33,654 nt of DNA from an uncultured Clostridia bacterium (GCA_945873295.1 CAMCCS010000001.1:83469-117122), one strand, 5' to 3'. Positions 26,636 through 33,654 are shown, counted from the first letter of the stretch. The notes: a model not told the origin generated them from the letters alone. Translations and numbers: made by a program.

Positions 26636-28639
26636 ATGCAGATTATCCAGCAGCTTTCCCCCCATGTAGCCAACCTGATCGCCGCCGGCGAGGTGGTGGA
26701 ACGTCCCGCCAGCGTGGTCAAGGAGCTTCTGGAAAACGCCGTGGACGCGGGAGCGGACAAGATCACCGTGGAGATCCGGGACGGCGGCATGACCTTCCTC
26801 CGGGTCACGGACAACGGCTGCGGCATGGGCCCCGAGGATGCAAAAACCGCCTTCCTCCGCCACGCCACCTCCAAGCTCCGTACCGCGGAGGATCTTGCTT
26901 CCATTGGCACCATGGGCTTCCGGGGAGAAGCCCTTGCCGCCATTGCCTCCGTCAGCCGCATCGATCTGCTCACCAAGCCCAAGGGGGCCATTTCCGGTAC
27001 CAGTCTCCGGCTGGAAGCAGGAAAAATTATTGCGGAATCCGAAGCCGGATGCCCGGAGGGTACCACCATCATCATCCGGGACCTTTTCTACAACACCCCT
27101 GCCCGGATGAAATTCATGAAATCCGATACGGTGGAGGGAAGCCGTGTGGCCTCCGCCGTGCAGCTGCAGGCCCTGGCCCATCCGGAAGCCGCCATCCAGT
27201 TCCTCCGGGACGGAAAGCAGGTCCTCTCCACCCCGGGAAACGGCGGCCTGGAAGCGGCAGTGTACTGCGTCTACGGCAGGGACTGCGCCAGAATGATCCC
27301 GGTGGACAGCAGCTGGGAGAATTACCGTCTGACGGGCTTTATTTCGAGACCCACCGACGCCCGGCCCAGCCGAAGCCTGCAGACCTTTTTTGTCAATGAC
27401 CGTCCGGTCCGGTCCAAGCTTCTCATTGCCGCTTTGGAGGAAGCCTACCGGAACCAGATCATGGTGGGCAAGTTCCCCGCCTGCGTGCTCCATCTTCACC
27501 TTCCGAGCTCTGCCGTGGATGTGAACGTTCACCCGGCAAAGACGGAGGTGAAATTCCTCAACGAGAAAAATGTATTCGACTGCCTGCACTACGGCTGCCT
27601 TGCCGCCCTGAACGGCACCCCGGACCGTCCTCAGGTACGCTTCCCGGAAAAGGCTCCGGCTCCCAAGCCCCAGCAGGCTCCCTCCGCCGCCGGAAAGCCC
27701 AGGCAGGATTTCTTCCGAACCATGACCCCGGAGGAATACAAGGCCTTTTCCGGCGCTTTGAAGGACGCCCCCCGTCCGGATCCTTCCGCGGCCTCCGCTG
27801 CCGCCGCAAAGCTTACGGGAAACGACTGCGCTGTTATCCGGGAAAAGGTGATCCTGCCCAAAGCATCGGCACCGCTTCCGAAAGCGGAAAAAGAAAGCAC
27901 CCCCCTGCCCACACCGCTGCCGGAAATGGTCCCGCCGGAAAGTATCCCCACGCCCGCTCCCCTGCCGGAAAAAGATCCGGAGCTGCCCTTCCAGGAGCCG
28001 TCCTTCCTACCGGAAACCGCTCCCGAGACACCAGCGGAACCGGAACAGGCGGCGCTCCCCCTGCCGGAGGACACCCCCTGGCGGATGGTGGGTGAGCTGT
28101 ACCGCACCTACATTCTCGTGGAGCAGGGTGAGGAAGCCTACCTCATCGACAAACACGCCGCCCACGAGCGGATCCTCTTTGAAAAGCTGAAAGCCAATCA
28201 GGAAAAGATCTCCGGTCAGCTGCTTCTGGCTCCCGTCAGCGTCCGTCTCGGCCCCACCGCCGCCGGGGAGCTGCTGGCCAATCGGGATATGCTGGCAGAG
28301 CTGGGGTTTGAAATCGAAGAATTCGGAGACAATACGGTTTTGCTCCGGCAGATTCCCATGGATTTAAGCCCGGAGGACGCAGCCGAAACATTGGAAGCCC
28401 TGGCCGATTCCCTCCTTTCCGGCCGGCGGGAAAAACCGGACACCGTCCGGGACGAACTACTCCACACGGTAGCCTGCAAAGCCGCCATCAAGGCCGGCTG
28501 GAAAAACGACGAACAGGAGCTTCTTGCCGTTGCCGCCCAGGTTATGTCCCGGGAGGACCTGAAATACTGCCCCCACGGCAGACCCATCTGCATCTCCCTG
28601 AGCAAAAAGAACCTGGAAAAGCAGTTTAAGCGGACCTAA
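26636..28639 (+). CDS. mutL: DNA mismatch repair protein MutL with endonuclease domain
   Basis: A 667-residue repair ATPase that links MutS to strand incision. The GHKL ATPase has NLIAAGEVVERPASVVKELLENAVDAGA, DNGCGM and GFRGEALAAIASVSR, followed by NDRPVRSK and VDVNVHPAKTEVKF. A Pro/Ala/Glu-rich disordered linker spans about 340-470. The dimerisation domain carries the nuclease metal motif DKHAAHERILFE at 505-516 (DQHAxxExxxxE type), CKAAIKAG and CPHGRPI, so it is a nicking MutL, as expected in bacteria lacking MutH. GAGGTGA precedes the ATG. A small hairpin (28631-28653, CGGACCT arms) straddles its stop codon but has no T tract. Confidence 0.97.
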   Translation: MQIIQQLSPHVANLIAAGEVVERPASVVKELLENAVDAGADKITVEIRDGGMTFLRVTDNGCGMGPEDAKTAFLRHATSKLRTAEDLASIGTMGFRGEALAAIASVSRIDLLTKPKGAISGTSLRLEAGKIIAESEAGCPEGTTIIIRDLFYNTPARMKFMKSDTVEGSRVASAVQLQALAHPEAAIQFLRDGKQVLSTPGNGGLEAAVYCVYGRDCARMIPVDSSWENYRLTGFISRPTDARPSRSLQTFFVNDRPVRSKLLIAALEEAYRNQIMVGKFPACVLHLHLPSSAVDVNVHPAKTEVKFLNEKNVFDCLHYGCLAALNGTPDRPQVRFPEKAPAPKPQQAPSAAGKPRQDFFRTMTPEEYKAFSGALKDAPRPDPSAASAAAAKLTGNDCAVIREKVILPKASAPLPKAEKESTPLPTPLPEMVPPESIPTPAPLPEKDPELPFQEPSFLPETAPETPAEPEQAALPLPEDTPWRMVGELYRTYILVEQGEEAYLIDKHAAHERILFEKLKANQEKISGQLLLAPVSVRLGPTAAGELLANRDMLAELGFEIEEFGDNTVLLRQIPMDLSPEDAAETLEALADSLLSGRREKPDTVRDELLHTVACKAAIKAGWKNDEQELLAVAAQVMSREDLKYCPHGRPICISLSKKNLEKQFKRT

Positions 28640-28659
28640 TCCAGAAAGGTCCGGAAGAA

Positions 28660-28901
28660 AGCAAATTGGGATTTGCAGAAGGAAGCCAGGGGATCGAATA
28701 ACACTGTCATTCCGAACCAGTTCTCAAACTGGTGTGGGGATCTCCATCGAATTCCGGGCAGCTTATCGTCATACAGACTGTTCTAACCTGCCCTTTTCCG
28801 GAATTCTTCCACGAGAAATTATACTCCTATCCAGGAGATTGCCACGCCAGTGTGATCACTGGCTCGCAATGACCGGGAATTCGATAAATTCCAATTTTCC
28901 G
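28660..28901. repeat. MITE-like palindromic repeat, copy B (opposite orientation to copy A)
   Basis: A ~240-base non-coding element filling most of the 314-base gap between mutL and miaA. Its centre (about 28743-28835, beginning ATCTCCATCGAATTCCGGGC) is nearly identical to the reverse complement of the centre of copy A at 2598-2827. The right arm GGAGATTGCCACGCCAG...CTGGCTCGCAATGACC is well kept; the left arm (GTCATTCCGAACCAG...CTGGTGTGG) has drifted. The outer right end AAATTCCAATTTTCCG matches the outer right end of copy A. No transposase or credible gene lies within it. Confidence 0.85.
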
Positions 28902-28953
28902 TTACATTTTCTCGCAGGCTGACCATCTTCGGACCCTCAGAACAGGAGGCCCT

Positions 28954-29889
28954 ATGAACAACATCATTTGTATTGCCGGGCCGACGGCCTCCGGAAAAAC
29001 CGCTCTTGCCGTGGAGCTGGCAAAGGAACTGAACGGCGAGGTGGTGTCCTGCGACTCCATGCAGGTGTATAAACGCATGGACATCGGCACCGCAAAGCCT
29101 ACTGCCGAAGAAATGCAGGGCATTCCCCACCACATGCTGGATGTGGCGGAGGCCTGGGAAGACTTCTCCGTCAGCCGCTACTGCGCCCAGGCAGCCCCCA
29201 TCGTGGACGACATTATCGCCCGGGGCAGGACCGCCATCATTGCCGGCGGCACCGGCCTTTACATGGATTCCCTGATCCGGGGAAACGCTTTTGCCCCCTT
29301 TCCCTCCACCGGTGTCCGGGAGGCCCTGGAAAAGCGGGCGGAGGCGGAGGGCACCCAAAGCCTTCTGTCGGAACTGGCCCAGATCGACCCGGAAAGTGCC
29401 GGACGGCTCCATCCCAGTGACCGCAAGCGGATCATCCGGGCCCTGGAGGTCTACCGGGAGACCGGCATTACGATTACCGAGCACAACCGGCGGACCCGGG
29501 AGATACCCCCTAAATACCGCCCCATCTGGCTGGGGCTGGACTTTTCCGACCGGGCAGCCCTCTACCGCCGGATCGACAGGCGCGTGGAAATCATGCTGGA
29601 AGCGGGGCTGCTGGAGGAGATCCGCTCCCTTCTGGAAAGCGGTATTCCGGAGAGCTGCACGGCCATGCAGGCCATCGGCTACAAGGAGTTTCTACCCGTA
29701 CTCCGGGGGGAACGCGCGCTTTGTGACGCCGCCGCGGAGGTCCGCCAATCCTCCCGGCGCTATGCCAAACGGCAGCTGACCTGGTTCCGTCGGAACCAGG
29801 CTATACACTGGATCGTCCGGGAGGAAGACGGTATACCGGATGAAATAATCCGTCAGGCCCGACAGATTCTTCAGGAATTCGACAACTGA
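28954..29889 (+). CDS. miaA: tRNA dimethylallyltransferase MiaA
   Basis: A 311-residue enzyme that adds a dimethylallyl group to A37 of tRNAs reading UNN codons. The P-loop GPTASGKT is at 9-16, followed by DSMQVYKRMDIGTAKPT, HHMLDV, IIAGGTGLYMDSLI and the tRNA-binding stretch QAIGYKEFLP and SRRYAKRQLTWFRRN. GGAGG lies 5 bases before the ATG, directly after the repeat copy B. hfq follows after 51 bases, the usual miaA-hfq neighbourhood. Its product is the substrate of MiaB. Confidence 0.97.
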   Translation: MNNIICIAGPTASGKTALAVELAKELNGEVVSCDSMQVYKRMDIGTAKPTAEEMQGIPHHMLDVAEAWEDFSVSRYCAQAAPIVDDIIARGRTAIIAGGTGLYMDSLIRGNAFAPFPSTGVREALEKRAEAEGTQSLLSELAQIDPESAGRLHPSDRKRIIRALEVYRETGITITEHNRRTREIPPKYRPIWLGLDFSDRAALYRRIDRRVEIMLEAGLLEEIRSLLESGIPESCTAMQAIGYKEFLPVLRGERALCDAAAEVRQSSRRYAKRQLTWFRRNQAIHWIVREEDGIPDEIIRQARQILQEFDN

Positions 29890-29903
29890 AACATGCTAGG
29901 ATG

Positions 29904-29939
29904 TGTATACCCTATTTGAAGCAAGAAAGAAGGTATACA
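29904..29939 (+). promoter_or_regulatory. Inverted repeat around the hfq ribosome binding site
   Basis: TGTATACC (29904-29911) and GGTATACA (29932-29939) form an 8-bp inverted repeat ending one base before the hfq ATG; the last two G of the AAGAAGG Shine-Dalgarno site are in the right arm and an A-rich 20-base loop lies between. It could hide the start codon region, in keeping with Hfq autoregulation known in other bacteria. Confidence 0.45.
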
Positions 29940-29940
29940 T

Positions 29941-30171
29941 ATGACAGAACAAGTGAATTTACAGGATGCCATTTTGAAGGAAGTGCGCCGGGACAAGGTC
30001 CCGGTGACACTGTTCCTGATGAACGGATTCCAGCTCAGGGGCACAATCACAGGCTACGACAGCTTTGTGGTGGTGCTGGTGACGGACGGGCGGCAGCAAA
30101 TGATCTACAAGCACGCCATCTCCACCCTTGCCCCCATCCGGCCGCTAAAGGCCGCTGCTGCTACCGTGTAA
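29941..30171 (+). CDS. hfq: RNA chaperone Hfq
   Basis: A 76-residue Sm-like protein forming a hexameric ring that binds small RNAs and mRNAs. Gln8 (NLQDAIL) is the conserved uridine-pocket residue; Sm1 is VPVTLFLMNGFQLRGTITGYDSFVVVL and Sm2 is MIYKHAISTLAP. The C-terminus is short, as is usual in Firmicutes. It follows miaA and ends in a strong terminator. Confidence 0.97.
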   Translation: MTEQVNLQDAILKEVRRDKVPVTLFLMNGFQLRGTITGYDSFVVVLVTDGRQQMIYKHAISTLAPIRPLKAAAATV

Positions 30172-30181
30172 TCTCCACCTG

Positions 30182-30212
30182 AAAAGCGGCGGTTCTATCC
30201 CGCCGCTTTTTT
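30182..30212 (+). terminator. Intrinsic terminator after hfq
   Basis: An 11-bp stem AAAAGCGGCGG (30182-30192) with CCGCCGCTTTT (30200-30210), a 7-base loop and T6 at 30207-30212. It closes the miaA-hfq unit. Confidence 0.92.
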
Positions 30213-30243
30213 CGTTTCCAAAGAAGAAAGAGAGGTAACTTTC

Positions 30244-30954
30244 ATGTCCATAGCCCAAAACGTTGCCCGCATCCGCTCAGAAATGGAGCGCGCCGCCCGG
30301 GAAGCCGGCCGGGATCCCGGCACCATACAGCTCTGTGCCGCCACAAAAATGAATGACGCTGCCGCCGTCCGGGAGGCCATCCGCGCGGGGGTGGACTGCT
30401 GCGGGGAAAACCGGGTCCAGGAGCTGACAAAAAAGCAGAGTGAAGATGCCTACCGTGGGGTCCCTGTCCACTTCATCGGCCACTTGCAGACGAACAAGGT
30501 ACGCCAGGTGGTGGGCAAGGTGGACCTTATCCAGAGCGTGGACAGCCTCCGGCTTCTGGAGGCTATTGACCGGGAAGCCGCCCGCCAGGGCATCCGGCAG
30601 GACATTCTTCTGGAAATCAATATCGGCCAGGAAGCGTCAAAGACCGGTTTTCGGGAGGAAGAAATTTTTCCCCTGGTGGAAAAAATGGGCAGTTTTCCGA
30701 ACGTTTGTATGAGAGGACTCATGGCGATTCCCCCAATTTGCCAGGAATCGGGAGGAAACCTGAAATTTTTTCAAAAAATGTTCCATTTTTATGTTGACAT
30801 ACGGGCCAAAAAATACGATAATGTCAAGGTGGACTGTTTGTCCATGGGCATGTCCGAAGACTACCCTGACGCGATCCGGTGCGGCAGCACCATGATCCGG
30901 GTCGGCACCGCGATTTTTGGCGCCAGAGACTATGCCAAGCTTCATCAAGTATGA
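30244..30954 (+). CDS. ylmE: YggS/YlmE-family pyridoxal phosphate homeostasis protein
   Basis: A 236-residue single-domain PLP-binding protein with the fold type III barrel. Lys35 in LCAATKMND forms the PLP Schiff base; FIGHLQTNKVRQVV, LLEINIGQEASKTGF, MRGLMAIPP, LSMGMSEDYPDAI and STMIRVGTAIFG are family signatures. Members buffer PLP and affect amino acid metabolism. AGAGAGG precedes the ATG. It leads the ylmE-sepF-divIVA group typical of the Gram-positive division cluster; ylmD is not upstream, where hfq stands instead. Confidence 0.95.
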   Translation: MSIAQNVARIRSEMERAAREAGRDPGTIQLCAATKMNDAAAVREAIRAGVDCCGENRVQELTKKQSEDAYRGVPVHFIGHLQTNKVRQVVGKVDLIQSVDSLRLLEAIDREAARQGIRQDILLEINIGQEASKTGFREEEIFPLVEKMGSFPNVCMRGLMAIPPICQESGGNLKFFQKMFHFYVDIRAKKYDNVKVDCLSMGMSEDYPDAIRCGSTMIRVGTAIFGARDYAKLHQV

Positions 30955-30981
30955 TGTGAACATATGGGAGGATAAATAGAA

Positions 30982-31542
30982 ATGAGTTTTTGGGATAACG
31001 TAAAGAAATTTGCCCAGCCCTACGCCGATGATGAATATGATGATTACGACGAAGACGAAGACTACGAAGAGGAGTACGATGAACCCGAGCAGCCTGCACG
31101 GCGTCCCAGCTCCCGCGTAAGTTCCCGCCGCAGCGCCCCCGCTCCCGAGCCCGAAGAGGAAGAAGATGACGATTATGGCTTCGGCAGCGTAGCCCCCGCT
31201 TCCGCCAGCTCCATGGCCTCCTCCGGCTTCAACGGAACCGTGCTGAATATGAATTCCTCCGTCACCAATAAGCAGGAGGTCGTTCTTTTCCGGCCCAACA
31301 GCTTCAATGATACCTCCAAGGCTGCCGACGATCTGCGCAACCGCCGGGCGGTCATTGTCAATATGGAAAATGTGGACAAGGCTATGGCCAGACGGGTGGT
31401 GGACTTCCTGTCCGGCTGTGTCTATGCTCTGGACGGCGATGTGAAGAAAATCGCCCAGTCCGCTTACCTCTTCTGCCCCCACAATATGGACATTGTGGGC
31501 GACCTGGAAGCGCTGCAGGCTGAGGTTGAGAGCTACGTCTGA
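30982..31542 (+). CDS. sepF: Cell division protein SepF
   Basis: A 186-residue FtsZ-binding protein that tethers the Z ring to the membrane. The amphipathic N-terminal helix MSFWDNVKKFAQPYA (1-15) is the membrane anchor. A very acidic linker (about 16-45, mostly Asp, Glu and Tyr) and an Arg/Ser/Pro stretch with a second acidic block follow. The SepF core (about 98-186) contains VVLFRPNSFNDTSKAADDLRNRRAVIVNMENVD and RVVDFLSGCVYALDGDVKKIAQSAYLFCP. GGGAGG is present upstream. ylmG and ylmH, often next to sepF, are missing here. Confidence 0.95.
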   Translation: MSFWDNVKKFAQPYADDEYDDYDEDEDYEEEYDEPEQPARRPSSRVSSRRSAPAPEPEEEEDDDYGFGSVAPASASSMASSGFNGTVLNMNSSVTNKQEVVLFRPNSFNDTSKAADDLRNRRAVIVNMENVDKAMARRVVDFLSGCVYALDGDVKKIAQSAYLFCPHNMDIVGDLEALQAEVESYV

Positions 31543-31590
31543 GAATATTCGAAAAATATTTATTAATTCAGGACCGAAAGGGGAATACTC

Positions 31591-32292
31591 ATGTTTACTC
31601 CGCAGCAAATTGATCAGATTTCTTTCGGGAAGGCTACCTTCGGCGGCTACAATATGCAGCAGGTCGATGAATTTCTGGAGCCCCTCACCGAGGACTATGT
31701 AACCCTTTACAAGGAAAACGCCCTGCTTAAGAGCAAAATGCGCGTTCTGGTGGGCAAGCTGGAAGAGTACCGCAAGAACGAAAAGGCCATGAAGGAATCT
31801 GCCGCCAACGCCCAGAAGACCGCTGAGAAGATGATTAAAGAAGCTGAGGCCAAGTGCGCCCAGATGATGAGCCAGGCACAGGCTGCCGCCCAGGCGATGC
31901 CCAAGGCTGCGCCCGTCCAGGTTTCCGCCCAGAACGATGCCCTGGTGGCCGCCGAAAACGTCCGTCTGGAGGAAGCCCGCCGCACCGCCAACACCAAGAT
32001 TGGGGAGATCCAGGAACAGATGCGTTCCTGCATCCAGGCTCTGGAGCGGATCAAGAGCGCCAACCCTGCCCCTGAGGCCCCCAAGGCTGCCCCTGCTAAA
32101 AGCACCGAGATGGAATACGACAGCGACGCTGTGGCCGATGAGATCTCCCAGAACTTAGAAGCCCTGGTGGGCACTACCGTTGACACCGCGCCCAAGGCTG
32201 CGCCCAAGCATCCTGCCAGCGAGGCAACCACCAGCCGTTTTTCCGCTCTGAACCTGCAGTTTGGCCGGAACTACGACCCCACCCAGCGGTAA
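31591..32292 (+). CDS. divIVA: DivIVA-domain cell division/polarity protein
   Basis: A 233-residue coiled-coil protein that senses negative membrane curvature at septa and poles. The N-terminal lipid-binding domain (1-60) reads MFTPQQIDQISFGKATFGGYNMQQVDEFLEPLTEDY, with the Phe and Arg/Lys-containing turn. A coiled coil covers about 45-100 (LLKSKMRVLVGKLEEYRKNEKAMKESAANAQKTAEKMIKEAEAK), an Ala/Pro/Gln linker follows, then a second coiled coil (about 125-160) and a disordered Ala/Pro/Lys C-terminus. GAAAGGGG lies eight bases before the ATG. ileS with its T-box leader follows. Confidence 0.93.
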   Translation: MFTPQQIDQISFGKATFGGYNMQQVDEFLEPLTEDYVTLYKENALLKSKMRVLVGKLEEYRKNEKAMKESAANAQKTAEKMIKEAEAKCAQMMSQAQAAAQAMPKAAPVQVSAQNDALVAAENVRLEEARRTANTKIGEIQEQMRSCIQALERIKSANPAPEAPKAAPAKSTEMEYDSDAVADEISQNLEALVGTTVDTAPKAAPKHPASEATTSRFSALNLQFGRNYDPTQR

Positions 32293-32461
32293 AAATATAA
32301 AAATGCATTGACGAGGACACGAGCCTCGGGATCCTGCTCTCCAGAGAGCTGCCGGACGGTGCAAGGCAGTGGGCATCCCCCAGGTTTATCCCCTCTGAGC
32401 AGCGCACCCAACGCCCCTCGGGGCAAGTAGGCTGCGCCGGACGCGCCCGATACAGCGCTAA

Positions 32462-32623
32462 GGAAGCTCTGATTAAATCGGCGAGAGCTGACAGCGAGAG
32501 ATTTTACTTCCTCAGAAAGTTTGGGAAAGCGAGGAATACTGTATGTATTTCCGATTTTCCAAACTGCGCTGAGGAAGAAAAAGATCCGCTGCTTAAGCCG
32601 AAGACGATTTATTCAGAGGTTCC
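32462..32623. repeat. 162-nt palindromic element, copy 1, inside the T-box leader
   Basis: Ends are inverted: GGAAGCTCTGATTAAATCG (32462-32480) with CGATTTATTCAGAGGTTCC (32605-32623), two mismatches in 19. Nested inside are CTTCCTCAG with CTGAGGAAG, GTTTGG with CCAAAC, and GGAATAC with GTATTTCC, so the whole can fold as one long hairpin. CTAA flanks both sides, a possible target duplication. There is no coding potential. Copy 2 at 32719-32879 has the same length, ends and internal order. Confidence 0.8.
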
Positions 32624-32674
32624 CTAATAAAGTGCCGGAGAAATCCGGAACAAGAGTGGTACCGCAGAGGTTTT

Positions 32675-32714
32675 CGCGCCTTTGTCTCTTACAGGAGGCA
32701 AAGGCGCGTTTTTT
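32675..32714 (+). terminator. T-box-controlled intrinsic terminator of ileS
   Basis: A 10-bp stem CGCGCCTTTG (32675-32684) with CAAAGGCGCG (32699-32708) followed by TTTTTT (32709-32714), directly after the T-box core. The 5' arm overlaps the sequence that must join the antiterminator, as in other T-box leaders. Confidence 0.9.
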
Positions 32715-32718
32715 CTGA

Positions 32719-32879
32719 GGAAGCTCTGAACAATTCGGCTGCGGCTGAGCAGCGAATCTTTTGCTCCATCCGTACAGCTTGAAAAGCAGGAAATACACAA
32801 AGTATTCCGCTGTTTTCCAAGCTTTCGTCTGGACCAAAAGCTTCTGCTGTCAGCTCTTGCTTCAATATTCAGAGCTTCC
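32719..32879. repeat. 161-nt palindromic element, copy 2, between T-box terminator and ileS
   Basis: It begins GGAAGCTCTGAACAATT (32719) and ends ATATTCAGAGCTTCC (32879). Internal arms include AGCTTG...CAAGCTT and GCAGGAAATAC...GTATTCCGCTG. Compared with copy 1 the arms are conserved in position but the bases have diverged while staying paired. It occupies nearly all of the space between the terminator and the ileS Shine-Dalgarno site (GGAGG, about 32894). Confidence 0.8.
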
Positions 32880-32907
32880 CTAATATCATGAACGGAGGCA
32901 AATTCCA

Positions 32908-33654
32908 ATGGACTATAAAAATACCATCATCACCCCCAAGACCGACTTTCCCATGAAAGCTGGTCTCCCCGCCCGGGAGCCGGGAATGCTGAGCCGCTGG
33001 GAAGAACAGGACCTTTACAACACCATGCTGGAGAAGAACAAGGATCTTCCTCCTTTTGTGCTCCATGACGGCCCTCCTTTCAGTAACGGCTATATCCATA
33101 TGGGCCATGCTCTGAATAAGACCCTGAAGGATTTCATTGTCCGCAGCCATGCCATGATGGGTTATTACACCCCCTATGTTCCCGGCTGGGATAACCACGG
33201 CCTGCCCATCGAGCGGGCCATCGAAACTTCCAAGAAGAAGCTGAACAAGGACATGTCCGTGCCGGAGTTTCGGAAAGCCTGCGCAGAGTTTGCCGAGGAC
33301 TTCATCCAGAAGCAGATGTCCGGCTTCAAACGTCTGGGTGTAGTTGGCGACTGGGAACACCCCTACCGCACCATGGACCGCCACTTTGAGGCCCAGGAGG
33401 TCAAGGTCTTTGGCCGGATGTTCGATAAGGGCTATATCTACAAGGGCCTGAAGCCCGTGACCTGGTGTCCCTACTGTGTCACCGCAGTGGCGGAAGCGGA
33501 TATCGAATATCAGGATGATCCCTGCACCACGGTCTATGTGAAGTTCCCCATGGCGGACGATCTGGGTAAGCTTTCCGGCTTTGACCTGAGCAAAACCTTC
33601 TTCGTGATCTGGACCACCACCATCTGGACCCTGCCCGGCAATATGGCCATCTGC
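32908..33654 (+). CDS. ileS: Isoleucyl-tRNA synthetase, 5' part (runs off the window)
   Basis: The first 249 codons of a class I synthetase that charges tRNA-Ile; a full protein would exceed 900 residues. The HIGH motif is HMGH at 64-67 in GPPFSNGYIHMGHALNK; YVPGWDNHGLPIE and RLGVVGDWEHPYRTMD are IleRS signatures. TWCPYCVTAVAEADIEYQD leads into the editing domain, just beginning at FFVIWTTTIWTLPGNMAIC. GGAGG precedes the ATG. Regulation is by the T-box leader upstream. No frameshift is seen in the visible part. Confidence 0.97.
   Translation, partial: MDYKNTIITPKTDFPMKAGLPAREPGMLSRWEEQDLYNTMLEKNKDLPPFVLHDGPPFSNGYIHMGHALNKTLKDFIVRSHAMMGYYTPYVPGWDNHGLPIERAIETSKKKLNKDMSVPEFRKACAEFAEDFIQKQMSGFKRLGVVGDWEHPYRTMDRHFEAQEVKVFGRMFDKGYIYKGLKPVTWCPYCVTAVAEADIEYQDDPCTTVYVKFPMADDLGKLSGFDLSKTFFVIWTTTIWTLPGNMAIC

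Larger units (their letters stand above)
32311..32714 (+). promoter_or_regulatory. T-box riboswitch leader of ileS, interrupted by an inserted palindromic element
   Basis: A tRNA-sensing leader. Stem I has the usual parts: ACGAGGACACG near 32311, CCAGAGAGCTGCCGG (32341-32355) and GGTGCAAGGCAG (32358-32369), with CTGCTC (about 32334) pairing with GAGCAG (about 32397). ATC at 32388-32390 sits where the specifier is expected and matches an isoleucine codon. Stem III resembles AAGTAGG...CGG...CCCGATACAGC at about 32425-32457. The T-box core AGAGTGGTACCGC is at 32653-32665, followed by the terminator. A 162-base repeat (32462-32623) separates Stem III from the antiterminator. Uncharged tRNA-Ile should favour read-through into ileS. 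Confidence 0.85.

Noticed and set aside
32293..32907. Small open frames (for example at 32521-32718) between divIVA and ileS
   Set aside because: They overlap the T-box leader and the palindromic elements and lack ribosome binding sites.

Overview
The window looks like a chromosomal segment of an anaerobic, low-oxygen Gram-positive of the class Clostridia, probably a gut Oscillospiraceae/Ruminococcaceae-type bacterium. The reasons are the endospore coat ATPase gene spoIVA, the Firmicutes-type division cluster ylmE-sepF-divIVA-ileS with a T-box leader, the miaB-mutS-mutL-miaA-hfq order typical of Clostridia, a L32 with the zinc-ribbon cysteines, and strong Shine-Dalgarno sites (AGGAGG) before most genes. 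Coding regions use many GC-rich codons, so long antisense open frames are common and were discarded. The family-level placement is inference. No phage, CRISPR array, tRNA or rRNA was seen.

Layout. 1-2.6 kb (+): a membrane-anchored PPIC (parvulin) foldase with two related repeats, an intrinsic terminator, then two half-size TauE/SafE (TSUP) permease genes. 2.6-5.7 kb: a MITE-like repeat and a large YfhO-family membrane protein on the minus strand. 5.9-11 kb (+): a beta-glucoside utilisation cassette of a LicT/BglG antiterminator, a PTS EIIBC permease with an extra degenerate EIIB-like N-terminus, a GH1 6-phospho-beta-glucosidase and a YitT membrane protein. 11.2-13.2 kb (-): a small PH-like protein with an acidic tail and spoIVA. 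13.5-17.4 kb (+): yceD-rpmF, then der-plsY-gpsA with ATGA overlaps. 17.4-17.7 kb: a dense cluster of hairpins. 17.7-21.6 kb (-): a three-gene envelope operon (second PPIC foldase, NAGPA-domain phosphodiester glycosidase, unrecognised membrane protein). 21.8-32.3 kb (+): miaB, mutS, a CPBP protease, mutL, a second copy of the MITE-like repeat, miaA, hfq, ylmE, sepF, divIVA. 32.3 kb to the end: a T-box leader and the 5' part of ileS.

How the genes work together. The PTS cassette should import and phosphorylate aryl/alkyl-beta-glucosides and cleave the 6-phospho product, with LicT sensing PTS phosphorylation state; no EIIA domain is encoded here. miaA and miaB make ms2i6A37 in tRNA, mutS and mutL form mismatch repair, plsY and gpsA feed phosphatidic acid synthesis, sepF and divIVA act at the septum or poles.

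The most unusual things are non-coding. (1) The ileS T-box leader is split by a 162-nt palindromic element lying between the Stem III region and the antiterminator, and a second 161-nt element with the same ends and fold lies between the T-box terminator and the ileS ribosome binding site. (2) The gpsA convergent intergenic region is packed with at least six hairpins bounded by two near-identical GC-rich hairpins. (3) Two copies of a ~235-nt MITE-like repeat lie in opposite orientation 26 kb apart. (4) Several regulatory signals are embedded in each other: a ribosome binding site in a terminator stem and a perfect palindrome spanning the yfhO promoter. I did not find a clear new multi-gene defence or biosynthetic system.
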